A stretch of 64,000 nucleotides of DNA from Porphyra umbilicalis. Taxonomy: Eukaryota; Rhodophyta; Bangiophyceae; Bangiales; Bangiaceae. This document shows positions 32,376-43,329 of this stretch, piece by piece (position 1 is the first letter of the stretch; the number at the start of each line of letters is the position of its first letter). Position numbers and translations under genes: made by a program. The notes beneath the pieces are model-generated. The model did no database searches. It saw only the letters and a list, made by a program, of their open reading frames with translations, and had not been told where the DNA came from. The stretch spans positions 1 to 64,000 of the forward strand of contig KV919058.1 in assembly GCA_002049455.2 (NCBI GenBank), given 5' to 3'.

Positions 32376-32439
32376 GCATTGTTGACACTATTGACAGTCG
32401 TAGACTTGCCAAACAGCCAGTGAAATGCTTGAATCTTTC

Positions 32440-32690
32440 AGTTGGCAGGCCAAACAGCTGTCTCTATTCCTTAGTATGGCGCGTCGCCAAAGAATGATCG
32501 GATCTGAGAAACGCTCACAGCAAGTCACAGCAGTTCACAGCTGCTCACAGCACAGAATTTATGGTGCTTTGCTGAGAAATGGAGCATGCACGTTTGCGCA
32601 AACGAACATGCACACCCGACCACTGCGAGCATTGAACCGTGCTGTGGGGAGACCCATGTTATTTCCGGGTGATGTGTGACATGTCAAGCA
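32440..32690 (+). repeat. Dispersed repeat family G copy 1
   Basis: Shares GGCGCGTCGCCAAAGAATGA, the CACAGCAAGTCACAG cluster and GCTTTGCTGAGAAATGGAGC with the inverted copy at 34700-34925. Ends not resolved. A TCACAGC motif recurs several times. Confidence 0.6.
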
Positions 32691-33350
32691 TCCCGACCAG
32701 GTTCGCCGGGCCCTTGGGCCGACAACGGCTGACAAGAGCTGGAAAACTGCACTCTGAGTGACCCGGTGGCAAGTACCTGCTGACACCCGCGGTGGTCTTT
32801 GTGAAACGATGCCAGAACATGCACGCTGACAGCCTAATCAGGACAAGAATTCTTAAGCCACCGGCCACAGCGGTGCCGTCAGGAGCGTCCCCCCTAACCG
32901 GCCCCTCATGTTTGCTCGCAGAGGCTGAATCGGCCTCCGAACATGCATGACGTTTGAGGAGTTCTTGCAATTCTTTTCTCTCCGTTCGGGCCGTTCATTG
33001 GCCCTCCGAACACGTGAGCTCCGTGACCAGTAGATCGCCTTTGTTCATTGACATCGAGACGTGTCACTGACATTCTTTTGACCAATCATCATCGATGAAG
33101 GGTACAGCAGTGACTGGATCCAGCCCACCTGCGTTTCTTCTGGGGCACCAGATGGCACAGGTGCGCAGTCTCTGTCTTGTGGACCGTGGAGAGCCGGCTC
33201 AAATACTGTGAAACTAGGCCGCCTGACGCAGCCAATGGGCGCGTGGTCACATTCATTGAACCGGTATTCTGACAGGGTTTGGGCAGTGTTCTTGACATTG
33301 AATAATGAGAAGTCATTGGCTGCATGATGAGCCCTCAGTCCCACGTCTTA
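32691..33350. other. No gene recognised
   Basis: Low-to-intermediate GC with no long convincing frame. Ends in CTTA, which provides the TTA target of the next element. Confidence 0.4.
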
Positions 33351-34594
33351 GAGCGTCTCCACCAATGCAGCCAAAAGCCAAAGCCAAACGTCACGAGTGC
33401 CCAACGTGTGGCCCTGTCACTGGCTCTCCAAACGTCGATCCAAAACAAAACAGGTCACGTCTCAATCTTGGGCTCCCCTGGATGCTCACTATGGGTGGGC
33501 CTCTTTTGTGGCCGACAGACCATCCATGAATGCCCGGCAAAGAATCTCGGTGGATGGCCGATCGCAATATCACTGTTTGCATGCCACGGGTCACGCTTTC
33601 CATTGGCGTAGGTTGGCTCAAAATGGAACCAGGGGTTTGCCAAACGGTTGGAGTCGCTTCCAAACAGGTCTGTTTGGAGTGGCGCGCCTCCAAACGGGCC
33701 CGTTTGGAGTGGCCCTGCCGTTGAAGATCCAAAACTAGAGCAATCGCGTGCCATGGACACGAGGTCGATTAGGCGACTAGAATTCCAGGCACGTGCGTGC
33801 AACACCCTGGCCTTCAGGGCGGTGGCGCGCTCGACGACGCGTCGACACCGGGCACGCCGGCTGGCTCCATGGCCGCGAGCACGCCCGGGGGCACGTACAG
33901 CCACGTTGCCGTGGCGGGGGGGGCGTGGGCCGCGGAAAGGGGTGCCGCCACCGCCACCGCAGAGGGGGCAGCCCGCCGGCGTCGCGCAACGCCCACTGGC
34001 AGGACCGTCACCCCGCCGCGCAGCGCATCTGCGCGCGGCGGGCGGGGCGGCCGACACAGCGCACGGGTGGGCGGGTGGAATCGACCGCCGCGCGACGGGG
34101 CGCCTCTAACCGCGCCGTTAGATGGCGTCAGCAACCGCCGACGCGCCGCCGCAACAGAAGCCGGCGCGCAGGCACGATCACCCGCGGGTTATCGTGAGCG
34201 CTTCGAACCCGGAAGTCGCTGAGCGCGGTCACCGCGCGCAACTCGGGGCGGTAGAGTGACCCCTGTGGCAGGACAGTCCTTCTCAGGCACGTAACTCCAT
34301 TCGCTTTTAGCGTCATCGCGACCATTCCAACGCTGACACGCCCTCAGATCCCTGAGGACACGAATGCAGACTGCCACCTCTGAAACGGAGAGCAAGTCCT
34401 GTTATACAAGTATATGTGTGCATCACTACACTTTGAGAGCACCCTGTCCCAAAGGCCAGGGAATATGTGAGGATGGTCTATTTTTGGACCGTCACACCCT
34501 AGTTTTGGATCGCATCCCAGCCACCAATGCCCGTTTGGCAAAACAGTGCCACGTTTAGGCGTTTAGGTGTTTGGATCCATTGGTGGAGACGCTC
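33351..34594 (+). mobile_element. MITE family H copy 1 (TTA target), with nested family C copy 3
   Basis: Inverted ends GAGCGTCTCCACCAATG and CCATTGGTGGAGACGCTC are flanked by TTA/TTA (33348-33350, 34595-34597), which is the PIF/Harbinger (Tourist) signature. The family-C element 33782-34464 sits inside. A related copy without that insertion is at 60226-60773. A Harbinger transposase like the pseudogene at 23311 could have moved it (inference). Confidence 0.85.
33782..34464 (+). mobile_element. Family C element copy 3
   Basis: Complete at both ends (ATTCCAGGCACGTGCGTGCA ... GGCCAGGGAAT), 683 bp, inserted in the family-H MITE. GC-rich left half and AT-richer right half as in the other copies. 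Confidence 0.88.
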
Positions 34595-34699
34595 TTACGA
34601 TGTGCCAGTTGGTGGCTGTGGCTTTCGCCGGTGATGCCAGGTGCAATTGCACTTGGGACGCTATCGGTCCCCTGAAGCCAGGTGAGAGACGATCTGATG

Positions 34700-34925
34700 G
34701 ACGTCCTGACATCGGTCCACCTCGGCAAACGTTTGCACTCGCAAACATGCATGCTCCATTTCTCAGCAAAGCACCATAAATTGCTGTGATCGTTCTTGCC
34801 TCCCACAGAGCCATCCAGCATGCAAATTGAATTCAAAGCACAGTCACAGCACGGTCACAGCATGCTGTAACTTGCTGTGGAACTTGTTCGGATCCGATCA
34901 TTCTTTGGCGACGCGCCATAGCTCG
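34700..34925 (-). repeat. Dispersed repeat family G copy 2
   Basis: Inverted relative to 32440-32690. Ends near ATTCTTTGGCGACGCGCCAT. It contains ATGCTCCATTTCTCAGCAAA and the repeated CACAG motifs. Confidence 0.6.
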
Positions 34926-34959
34926 CTTCATGTAAGCCCAACTGTAAATCCTCGTGCAT

Positions 34960-35093
34960 GCCCATGTGATTATAATCATCAGCCCCGTGATGTAAATTGA
35001 TTATAAGCATTAAAGTCACCATGATTATAATCAAATAAAAATTACATGGCATCACTACACTTTGGCAGCACCCTGTCCTAAAGGCCAGGGAAA
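34960..35093. repeat. AT-rich stretch followed by a family C end fragment
   Basis: 34965-35040 is markedly AT-rich, with GATTATAATCA repeated in both orientations. 35045-35093 is the right-hand ~48 bases of family C (CATCACTACACTTT ... AAGGCCAGGGAA). Confidence 0.65.
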
Positions 35094-35437
35094 TCGATGT
35101 TTATTCCTTCAATCGGCCGACGAATCGACTTCAGTACTAAAAAGTGGACATGTATTTCCGTCTATGTCTAAAACACCACGATTGGCGCTTTTCATGCCGA
35201 GCCTTTTGTTTCGTACAACAGCTTCGCAAGTGAACTCCATGTCGTTCGGGTATGTCTTGTTCGTTACTGTACGACGCACAGCACCAGCGGGGCTCGCGAT
35301 GCGGCCGCAGTCGGCTGAGTCACTACTCGTGACGCTCAGTCCACCACATCGCCGCCGTGTGTTCAGGCGCCTTGGTGCCCCCTCCACCAAGCTCCTCTGT
35401 TGGCAACTGTCCGCCGGCCTGCCCGACAGAGCTATTC

Positions 35438-35629
35438 GTGGCCGCTCGCCGTACAGCGAGTGGACGCGTCCGACGCGGACCACGTCAGCCCCCCTTCCGC
35501 TTCCCCTCCCTCATTCGATACAGGTGTCCGCTAGTGGCCGTTCGCCGTACGGCGAGCGAACGCGTCCGACGCGGACCGCGTCCACCCCCCTTCCGCTTCC
35601 CCTGCCTCATTCGATACAGGGGTCCGCTA
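35438..35629. repeat. Tandem duplication of a 96-bp unit
   Basis: Two exact-length units start with GTGGCCGCTCGCCGTACAGC (35438) and GTGGCCGTTCGCCGTACGGC (35534). Both end with TCATTCGATACAGG and then GTCCGCTA. No gene was recognised from 35094 to 36260 apart from this. Confidence 0.9.
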
Positions 35630-36264
35630 CACAATTGATCTGACGCATATGTGTCTCGGGAAAACACGCGAGGGTGCGGAGCCTTCCCTGCGCCGCGCCC
35701 ACATGGTACGTGCGCCGACTCCACGCCACCCCCATTCCCGCCTGTGCGGGAAACCATTGTGGGAGGGAGTGCAATGAAAACCAAAAAAGACGCATCAGCA
35801 CCGTCGGTAATCCCCTTTGCGTACCGCGGCCGACTGGCGCCGAGCAGGGGGCTACCCCGCTCCTGACAGACGGCGGCCACTGAAAGAGCGGACAGCACCG
35901 GCCGTGACTTTGCCAGCATCAATGCCTACGCCGTGACGGCGAAGTGGGCTGGCTGAGGGGGCGCAATCGGGGTACGTGGGCGCCTCGGCGGACGCCGCGC
36001 CGCACCGCTGGCATCCACAGCTGTAGCACTTGCCAGGCCCGACAAGGGCGGCCGGCCGTGGCGAGGGGGTCGGCCACCGCGGACGGTCGTCGGTCGGTCA
36101 GCGCTGTTGCCAAACACCAGAGGTCTGGCGATGCAAGGCTCCCCACGGGCGTCCCTACGCCCCCCCTGTTTGCGTGATGCCGGCGCTGCTGGGGGCGTGC
36201 GCGGCGGCACCACCCACGCGGTGAGGCGACAGCCGAGGTCCACCCACGGGCGCCGCCCCATGAG

Positions 36265-36272
36265 TATAAAAA
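36265..36272 (+). promoter_or_regulatory. TATA box of the small PAN protein gene
   Basis: TATAAAAA, 172 bases upstream of ATG 36444, in otherwise GC-rich DNA. The interval is rich in CCACC and pyrimidines, like a 5' leader. Confidence 0.6.
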
Positions 36273-36443
36273 GGCAGCGCGGGTGGCCATGTGGGGCGCC
36301 CACATACTGGCCATCCACCACCACCACCCACCCCACTGGCACTGCTACTGCCCACCCACCCCCCGTCGCCCACCGCCAAGTACGAGCGCGTCGTCTCCCT
36401 CTGTCGCTGCGCGTCTCTCCCTCCGCCCGCTCTCTCCGCCGCC

Positions 36444-36776
36444 ATGGCACCGTCCGCCCGCTCCTTTGTCGGCGTCCTCCGCCTGATGGTGGCCGTTGCC
36501 GTCGCAGTAGTTGCTGTCATGGCGTGCCCCACCTCGGCGTTCCGCTGGGAAATCGGCTCAGGTGGCCGCGTCTACTACGCCCTCGACTGCGACTTTAACG
36601 GCAACGACTTGGTGCGCTCCTTGACGAGGGGCGAAGACTGTGGCGGCTTGTGCGCCAGCACGAGTGGCTGCACCCACTTTACGTGGAACCTCGGCAACTG
36701 CTTCCTGAAGAAGGGGGGGATCCGCTTCAGTGATGCCACCTACTACAAGGGCGCGGTGTGCGGCAAGCGCCGCTGA
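36444..36776 (+). CDS. Small secreted PAN/Apple-domain protein
   Basis: 110 aa. A signal peptide of ~30 residues (hydrophobic core LRLMVAVAVAVVAVMA, probable cleavage after TSAF) is followed by a single PAN/Apple-like domain: DCDFNGNDLVRSLTR, then EDCGGLCASTSGCTHFTWN, then NCFLKK. The spaced cysteines and the C-T-H-F-T-W core are the usual PAN_4 pattern, which binds proteins or carbohydrates outside the cell. ATG 36444 has strong context (GCCGCCATGG) and a TATA box upstream. No intron is needed; stop TGA. Ligand unknown. A larger PAN protein is encoded ~5 kb away on the other strand (41309-42592). Confidence 0.85.
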   Translation: MAPSARSFVGVLRLMVAVAVAVVAVMACPTSAFRWEIGSGGRVYYALDCDFNGNDLVRSLTRGEDCGGLCASTSGCTHFTWNLGNCFLKKGGIRFSDATYYKGAVCGKRR

Positions 36777-37742
36777 TGGACTCCCAACGCCACGGGGGGG
36801 GGGGGGGAGGGCTCGTTGGCGGCTGCCTGGGAGGAAGTGCCCGAGTTTGGAGGCCGTGCCGGTGCGGGTCACCTGCGTGCGGCGGGCGGGGCGCCGCTGG
36901 GTGGGGTGGGCGGGGTGTGCTTGGCTTTGTGGAAGGGCTATGTGTAGCGTGACGGTGACGTATGTAGGGGGCGGGGTCGACCCCCAGACCGCAGTGGCGG
37001 CTGGGGCAACACACCGCCCCGCGGTAGCGGTAAACGGTCGTACCACTCGCTGCGCCCACCAAACCGGTGGGCGGGGGCGGCACGGCGGTTTCCAATCCAA
37101 GACGGCGCCGCCGCGCACGCACCCGCGGCGGCTGCGGCGGCTGCGCACCGCATCGGCCGCTGGGCGCACCGGCCAGAAAAAAGGAGACGGTGGGCGCCCG
37201 CGCACCGCGCGCGCTGCGCGTCGCGCCGCAAGCGCCCGCAGCGCGGGCGGCCGCACCCCCGCGCGCCCGCGCGGCGCGCCGCGACGGCGGCGGAAAAAAA
37301 AAAAGAACAGTGTCCTTTCCGCAATAGAAATCGCCGACCAAACGGCGCCCTACAAAAAAAAAAAAAAACATGGACGTCCGTCGCCCTCGGTGCCGTTGCG
37401 CGCGCTGCCGCCGCCCGCGCCGCGCCGCCACCCCCGCCGGGCGCGCGCAGAGCCCCCCGCCGCGGCACGCCGCCGCGCCCGCCGCCCGCGCCAGCGTCGG
37501 CGTCCGCGGCGGGTGCCCCCCCCCTCCCCCCTCCCCGCGCGGCGACCCTGAGGGCCGCCCCCCCCCCCCCCGCCGCGCACGGTCGCCGCCGCCGCCGCCG
37601 CCCCGCGTCGGCCGCCTCGGCGCACGGCGGCGGTCGCGCCGTCGCCGCCGCCGCAGCCGCCGCCGCCGCCGCGGCGCCCTCCCCCGCCGCGCGGGGGCGG
37701 CCGGCGAACAGACCGACGGCGCCGCGCGCGGCACCCCCGCCG

Positions 37743-37773
<31 letters not shown>

Positions 37774-37815
37774 ACCGCGCGCGGCGGCGGTGGGCGCGCC
37801 CCCAGCGCCACGACC

Positions 37816-37847
<32 letters not shown>

Positions 37848-38305
37848 CGCCACACGCCACCCCCCCCCCCCGCGTCGTGCGCCGCTGCTGCCGAGCGGGG
37901 GCGGCCGCTGCCGCCCGCTGCCTATCGCGTCGGCGGCGGCGGCGGGCGCGCGCGCCCGCCGTCTGTCTGGCCGGGACCGTTGCGGGCGCGGCGGGGGCGC
38001 ACCACCGCCGTCGGCCGCCCCGCCGCCCGTGCGCGCGACGGGCGCGGCAGGCGGCGGCCGCCGCCGCGCGGCCGCCGAGCGCCGGAGGCCGCTGAAGGGG
38101 ACACACCTGCAGCGGGCGCTCCGCCAGCAGAAAACGTGTGGGATTCATGGAGTAAAAGAACGTACCCATTCCGGAGAACGGAACGGCGATTTGACCAAAG
38201 GCGTGCCGTCCCCAGAGTACCGTCAGATCAAGTGGTTTTCGGCCTCGCCGAGGACTTGCAGTCAGGAAGAGTTTCCCTCCGACACCTGTGTGACATTCCA
38301 GATAC
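36777..38305. other. Very GC-rich region, no gene called
   Basis: 36777-38110 is dominated by CG trinucleotide and C-run sequence with open frames on both strands (the longest is 36727-38169, minus) and Arg/Ala/Pro-only translations. Two A-runs (37291-37303, 37355-37370) frame a 65-bp island of lower GC. No domain recognised. Confidence 0.5.
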
Positions 38306-38936
38306 TATGGTGCGTGTCCCAAAAATGAGACATGCGCGTTTTCTGAAGGACTGACACATCACTGCACGGGGGCAGGCGGCGTGGGGTACGAGAAAATTCT
38401 CGACTGACCTCCATGGAAAGAGCCTCTCCCGACGCGTGCTTGGCTGACAACTCCCTAATACCCGCCTGTGGGCCCTGTTCTGTGGACCTCTCAGATAGCC
38501 CCGATCTTGGAGCCAGTTTTTTTCAGGTTCTTGGGGTTAAAGGTTTGCACCGCCAAAGCTCATGTGCTAACTGGAGCTTCGATGAGGGGTGTCCTAAATC
38601 GTGTTTTCCTCACAGGGGGCTACATGGAGGTCTTTTTCACGTTTTTATTGGTAAGGTGGTGCCCTTTTCTTCGTGCACAAATTGTCAGCACATGCCTGCT
38701 CTAGTATCTGTGCATTTGATTGGGCCGCGTGATCGTCACCTGTCGAAGTTGCAATGAATGACACTTTCCCCCATGACACGTCAGGATGTGCCGCCTCTGC
38801 TCACACTGTCAGGGGCTGTTCTGGAAGCACAGTGGGACCGAGTGGGTCACATTACATTATCGGACCGTTGCAGAAGGCCAGTGGGCCGAGAAAAAAAGAA
38901 AAAACCGCCATGTCTGATTTTTGGGACACGCACCAT
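38306..38936 (+). mobile_element. MITE family I copy 1
   Basis: 631 bp, inverted ends TATGGTGCGTGTCCCAAAAA and TTTTTGGGACACGCACCATA, TA-bounded. Copies 2 and 3 are at 43855-44660 and 45548-46179. The open frame inside (38413-38757) is partly conserved among copies but has no recognisable domain. Confidence 0.92.
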
Positions 38937-39758
38937 AGCCAATGCGTTTTGAGCTTAATAGAGCAACTCGCTTGTCCGTGGTTTAGCCTCTCGCTCGTCT
39001 CCTTCCCCAGCTTCCTTCGCCCCCCCTCCTTCCCCCTTCCTCCCCGCTTTTTGTTTTTGGGCCATCGTGCCTGATCTGCATACTGTCTTGTGCTTTATCG
39101 AAGTATCCCTCGGCCCCCCTCACTCCCGCTCAGCGGCGACCGTGCCAGACAGCACTAATGTTGCCCCCCGCCGCAGCTCTCCGTCCCCACCCCTCCCCCA
39201 CCTCTGCCCCCACAACCCCCACCACTACAACCAGCACAGCCGTAGTCATACGTGATCAGAGTCACAAAGGGAGCCGGGCAGCAAGAATTGCGGACGATCG
39301 GCAACGGGGGGGACGAGGAGGGTGTTGCAGGAGGGGAGAGACGGAGAACACTGGTGTTCAGCGTGGGTGTGGGATTCTCCCGGCATGACGAACACACATG
39401 GCGAGGTGACTGGGGGGCGGGCTGTTGCCACTCGTGAGGTCCCGAAGAATTCGGGTTTTTCGCTATGCTCTGGCGCGCGAACCGCTGGAACACACCGACC
39501 ATTGGCCGCTCCATGAATTGGAGGGGCCACTCACAAGGCGCCACGAATCCTGTCGACAACGCCATACTACTGGGGATGGCTCGAATCCTACATGCTCTTG
39601 AGGAGCTATCTGGCAGTAGAGAAGCGCCAACAAGCGCCATGCAAGAAAAAAACACATTGGGAGAATGCCCCTGAGTTTCTTGTTCACCTGTGAAAGAGGT
39701 TGCAAAAAAATACGAGGCACAGTCGTGTCGCGGCCGTCGATGTCCGTCTCGCGTCTTG
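38937..39758. other. No gene recognised
   Basis: A T/C-rich tract (38995-39060) and then mixed sequence. The minus-strand frame 39155-39790 shows no domain. Confidence 0.4.
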
Positions 39759-40085
39759 CTATCTGAGGAAGCACAATCGGTTGTATTCATGACGACTGTC
39801 AGCCGGCGATTCTAGGCTTCTTATTGGCCCTTTCGGACGGCGCTGAGAGTGGCTCCGCCGACAGACCGGCGGACCCCGCCTCGACGGATCCGTCCCGAGC
39901 GCGCGCGCGACGAGGCCCTCAGAGAAGCCCAGCTGCCGCGCCGCCTGTCTCACCGCCATCTCACGCGCGCGCAGCAGAGATAGCCAGCTGTCCAGCAGTA
40001 CCTCCTGGTCTTTGGTGAGACCGCGGGTAGGCTGGGCCATGACGGGCTGCCCACGGCGGGCAGTGTGCTGGCCGCCTGGAGCCAT
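39759..40085 (-). pseudogene. Possible N-terminal fragment of a transposase (HTH only)
   Basis: A frame from ATG 40085 reads LTKDQEVLLDSWLSLL and then AVRQAARQLGFSEGLVARAL, the helix-turn-helix pattern seen at the N-terminus of the pogo-like transposase at 7401. It ends at a stop without any catalytic domain. It could equally be an unrelated small frame. Confidence 0.3.
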
Positions 40086-40559
40086 GGTGTCCAAAAGCAC
40101 AGGGCAACGAGTGTGCGCCACACGCAGGTGGGTGGGGAAGTGAGAGGAGCCAAGGGAGGGGGGGGAAAGGAAGGAAAACTGCGGCATGCCGCACTCGCTG
40201 GAGCAGAGACGACGGTCGTGGCCACAACGGCGGATGATATGGGGCTCCACCTGCGCCTTGTCGAGCCAACTGGACCCCAGCGGTCGGACCTCAGAGGGAC
40301 GGGAGGCACGTCTGTCTCTCCTCTGAACTGGGGCCAGCCGACCGCCTGGGGAGGCTGGCTTCTGTCGTGTTGAGAACGAGACAGAAGGACGTCGGCGTGC
40401 TCATGCAGTCACATGAACAGCACGTCTGTGTCCGTGGAGGACGCAATACGGATGAGTGCGACGCAAAACCAAGTGCAACCGCAGCGGGAGACGTCAGGCA
40501 GTCTCATGAGCCCTTGATATGGCCGAATCAGCGACGCTCATGGTGACTTTTGTCTCTGT

Positions 40560-40905
40560 CATGAGCGACATCGGGGTTTGGGCGGGCGTCGTCGTGGACG
40601 TCGTCGTGGGAGGGGGAGCCGTCATCGTGGGCGGGTAGGGCGTCGTCGTAGGCGGGTGGGTCATCGTCGTGGGCGTTGTCGTGGGCGAGCGGGGTGTCGT
40701 CGTGAGCGTCGTCGTGGGCGAGAGGGTGTCCTCTTGAGCGGGGGGGGCGTTGTCCTGGGCGGCGAGGGCGCCGTCGTGGGCGGGGGGAGCGTCGTCGTGC
40801 GCGAGGGGGGCATCGTCGGGGGCGGGGGGGGTCATCGTCGTGGGGCGGGGGGGGCGTCGCCGTGGGGCGGGGGGGGCGTCGTCGTGAGGCCGTCGTCGTC
40901 GCCGA
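40560..40905. repeat. Degenerate CGTCGTGGGCG minisatellite
   Basis: Irregular repeats of GTCGTCGTGGGCGNG with G runs. The minus-strand translation is a Pro/Asp/Ala/Thr-rich repeat (PPAHDDA-like). I call it a repeat, not a protein gene. Confidence 0.75.
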
Positions 40906-41308
40906 TGATGGTGCACCGCTCTGCGTCAAAAACTCACCTGCGTTTGGCCGGACAACTAAAACTTGAAGAGAAAAGGACGACTTACGTGACGGTATGAAAA
41001 TTATATTTGAATATGAAAGTACCCCTTGTGTTCGTGTTCCTGTTCGGATCGGCCAAAATTGGGCATCCTGCAATATTTCTTGTGAAGAGCCTGTTGAAGC
41101 GCTCCGTTCAGTCTCCAGTCCACGAAATCTCGCTCGAACACATCGGAATCGCCGCTGTAAGGGGGCCCCGTGATTTGTCACACTCTCCAGGATTGCGTAC
41201 ACTCCCAGTATGGCGTTGGCGGGCCCCGCGGCTGGGCTCGCTCTAAACAAGAACAGTTGCTCCCCTGCGTGGCCTACCCCCCCCCCCCCCCCCCCCCCGC
41301 GTGCCACC

Positions 41309-42592
41309 TCAAAGGCGGTCGCGGAGCACCCCCCCCAGCCACGGCGAGTCGCGCATAAAGCTGCCCGCCTTGGTCGGCGGGTCCCCGCCCCCCTCCCACC
41401 GCTTCAACCAACACTGCAGATGGCGGGGCGACAGCGCCCCAAAGCCCCACACCCACACGTTGCAGTCGGCGGCCGCGCGGCACGCCGCCGCGCAGGCGGT
41501 GCAGTCGCCCTTTTTGTGCCCGTCGCCGGCCACCAGCACCCGCCCGTCAAAGTCGGCCGCCCACACGCCCGGGCACGCCGTTGCCTCGGCGGCGGGGAGC
41601 ACGCCCGACACCCACGGCGACGGACCGCCGGGCGGCGGCGGCGCGGCCGCCGGCGGGGCGCCGCCGCCACGCGCCTTTAGCCAACACTGGCGGTGGCGCG
41701 CGGGCACTGCCGCGTCGGCGCCCCACACCCACGTCGTGCAGCCGGGCATGCGCACGCAACCGACGCGGCACGCCGCGCAGGTGGGGGTGGAAAAGGTGTC
41801 CCCGTTGGTGAGCACCCACCCGCCCGCGTCGCCGGGAGTGGCCTTGACCCGCGCGGGGCAAGCCGCCGTCAGGGGCGGCGCCCCCCCCGCCGCCGCAACG
41901 GGCGCGGACTGGATGGCGTCTGAGGAGATGCCGTGGTTGCCCCCACAAATGAGCGACGCCGTCGCGACGACGCGCGCGCCGGGCGGGAAGGCCGACGCTG
42001 GCACCGTCACGCCCGCCTGGCGCTTGGGCAGCCCTGCGACGGTGCCGACGCCGCGGAGCGACGCGCCCGGCGGCCTTCCGTCGACGCGTGCAGTGACGAG
42101 GAGCCACCCGTCGGTCGGCGCCGCCGCCACCCACCGCCCCGTCGTGCCCGCCGGCAGCACCGGCGGGGGCGTCGCCACCCACACGGGCGGGGGCATGGTC
42201 ACAGTGTCCCACACGGACGGCGCCGACGTGACGCACCCGTCGGCGTTGCACGCGCGGAGGCGGTAGCGGACGGTAAAGCCATAGACGGGGCACCCGATGG
42301 GGGCCGTCAAGGAGGGTCCGACGCTCCCGACCACGTCCTCCCACCCTTCGGGGTGGTACGACCACGCGCGTTGCCACTGGAGGGTGGTGCCGCCGCTCGC
42401 GGCGGCGGTGATGGTCACGTCGGACCCGACCGCGCCGGCAATTTTCGCGGGGGGTTGCCGCGTAATGACGGGGGGGGCCCCCGCCGCGGCGGTCGCGCAC
42501 GCCGACGCGACGGCGACGGCGGCGGCGACGGCGGCGAGGAGGGTGGGGGAGACACGCGCCGGGCGGCGGGGCGGGGCGCAACGGCCACCCAT
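41309..42592 (-). CDS. Secreted protein with an Ig-like region and two PAN/Apple domains
   Basis: 427 aa from ATG 42592. A signal peptide (Ala/Val-rich core LLAAVAAAVAVASACATAAA) is followed by an Ig-like stretch (PPVITRQPPAKIAGAVGSDV ... LQWQRAW), a beta-rich middle with CPVYGFTVRYRLRACNADGC, and two cysteine-rich PAN repeats. Repeat 1 has CAACRVGCVRMPGCTTWVWG ... QCWLK; repeat 2 has CTACAAACRAAADCNVWVWG ... QCWLK; both are followed by SPW-x-GGVL/SGVL. These are extracellular binding modules; the ligand is unknown. The frame is open upstream of 42592 to 42820, but ATG 42592 gives an immediate signal peptide. Stop TGA 41311-41309. Related to the small PAN gene at 36444 by domain, not by overall sequence. 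Confidence 0.82.
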   Translation of the reverse strand: MGGRCAPPRRPARVSPTLLAAVAAAVAVASACATAAAGAPPVITRQPPAKIAGAVGSDVTITAAASGGTTLQWQRAWSYHPEGWEDVVGSVGPSLTAPIGCPVYGFTVRYRLRACNADGCVTSAPSVWDTVTMPPPVWVATPPPVLPAGTTGRWVAAAPTDGWLLVTARVDGRPPGASLRGVGTVAGLPKRQAGVTVPASAFPPGARVVATASLICGGNHGISSDAIQSAPVAAAGGAPPLTAACPARVKATPGDAGGWVLTNGDTFSTPTCAACRVGCVRMPGCTTWVWGADAAVPARHRQCWLKARGGGAPPAAAPPPPGGPSPWVSGVLPAAEATACPGVWAADFDGRVLVAGDGHKKGDCTACAAACRAAADCNVWVWGFGALSPRHLQCWLKRWEGGGDPPTKAGSFMRDSPWLGGVLRDRL

Positions 42593-43257
42593 GGTCACGG
42601 GGGTGGGGGTGGGGAGCCCCACAGCCGCTGCAAGGGGAGGAACACAGAAGCTTAAGCAGAGAGGGGAGGGGGGGGGGGAAGCGAGCGGCCGACGGGGAGC
42701 AAAGCGCGAGCAAAGAGGACACGACCGGCGCGGGTCAGGAGACGTGAACTGGGGCGGATGCCCACCTCCACGGCGCCGTGCGGCTCTGCGACCCGCCGTG
42801 AGGGACACCACCACCGCCACCGAGCAGCGGTTAAAACGTCACCACGGCGGCGCCCTCCTCCCCCCCCCCACGCGCCGTGCCGCGGCGCCGCCGCCGCCCC
42901 CGCCTCTGCCGGCGCCGCCCCCGTGCGGCGCCGCACCGGCGGCGTCCCCGCGTGCCGCGCCGTGCCCGTCGGGGGCCAACCCCCCGCGCCGCCGCCCCCG
43001 CCCGGCGCGTCGGGGCGGGCGGCGGCAACGGGGCGCCGCGCCGCCGGCGCCACGGCCGACGGAGCGCCAGGCCTTCCAGCACCAACGCCGCGCGCGCGGG
43101 CGGGGGCGCCAAAGAAGCGTTGCCACGTGGTGCACTGTCAGCTGTCGCGAGAGAGGGACACAACGGGCCGCATGCGGCCGGGCGTTGGTGGGGCCGCGCC
43201 GGCCCTGCGGCGCGGGGGCGGTCCGCATTTGCCAAGCCGCCGCGGTCCGAACTTTGG
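42593..43257. other. GC-rich 5' flank of the large PAN gene
   Basis: Very GC-rich with open frames in all phases. It should contain the promoter of the minus-strand PAN gene, but no TATA box is evident. Confidence 0.4.
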
Positions 43258-43329
43258 TACAGTCAATATCCGCTTAGTTATCACCCTTGCGCACTTTTGT
43301 GTCAGCGTTTTCACATTCTCTGTGACAGA

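Noticed and set aside
38413-38757. Conserved small frame in family I MITEs
   Set aside because: Similarity among copies reflects common descent of the element; frame length and start differ between copies and there is no domain.
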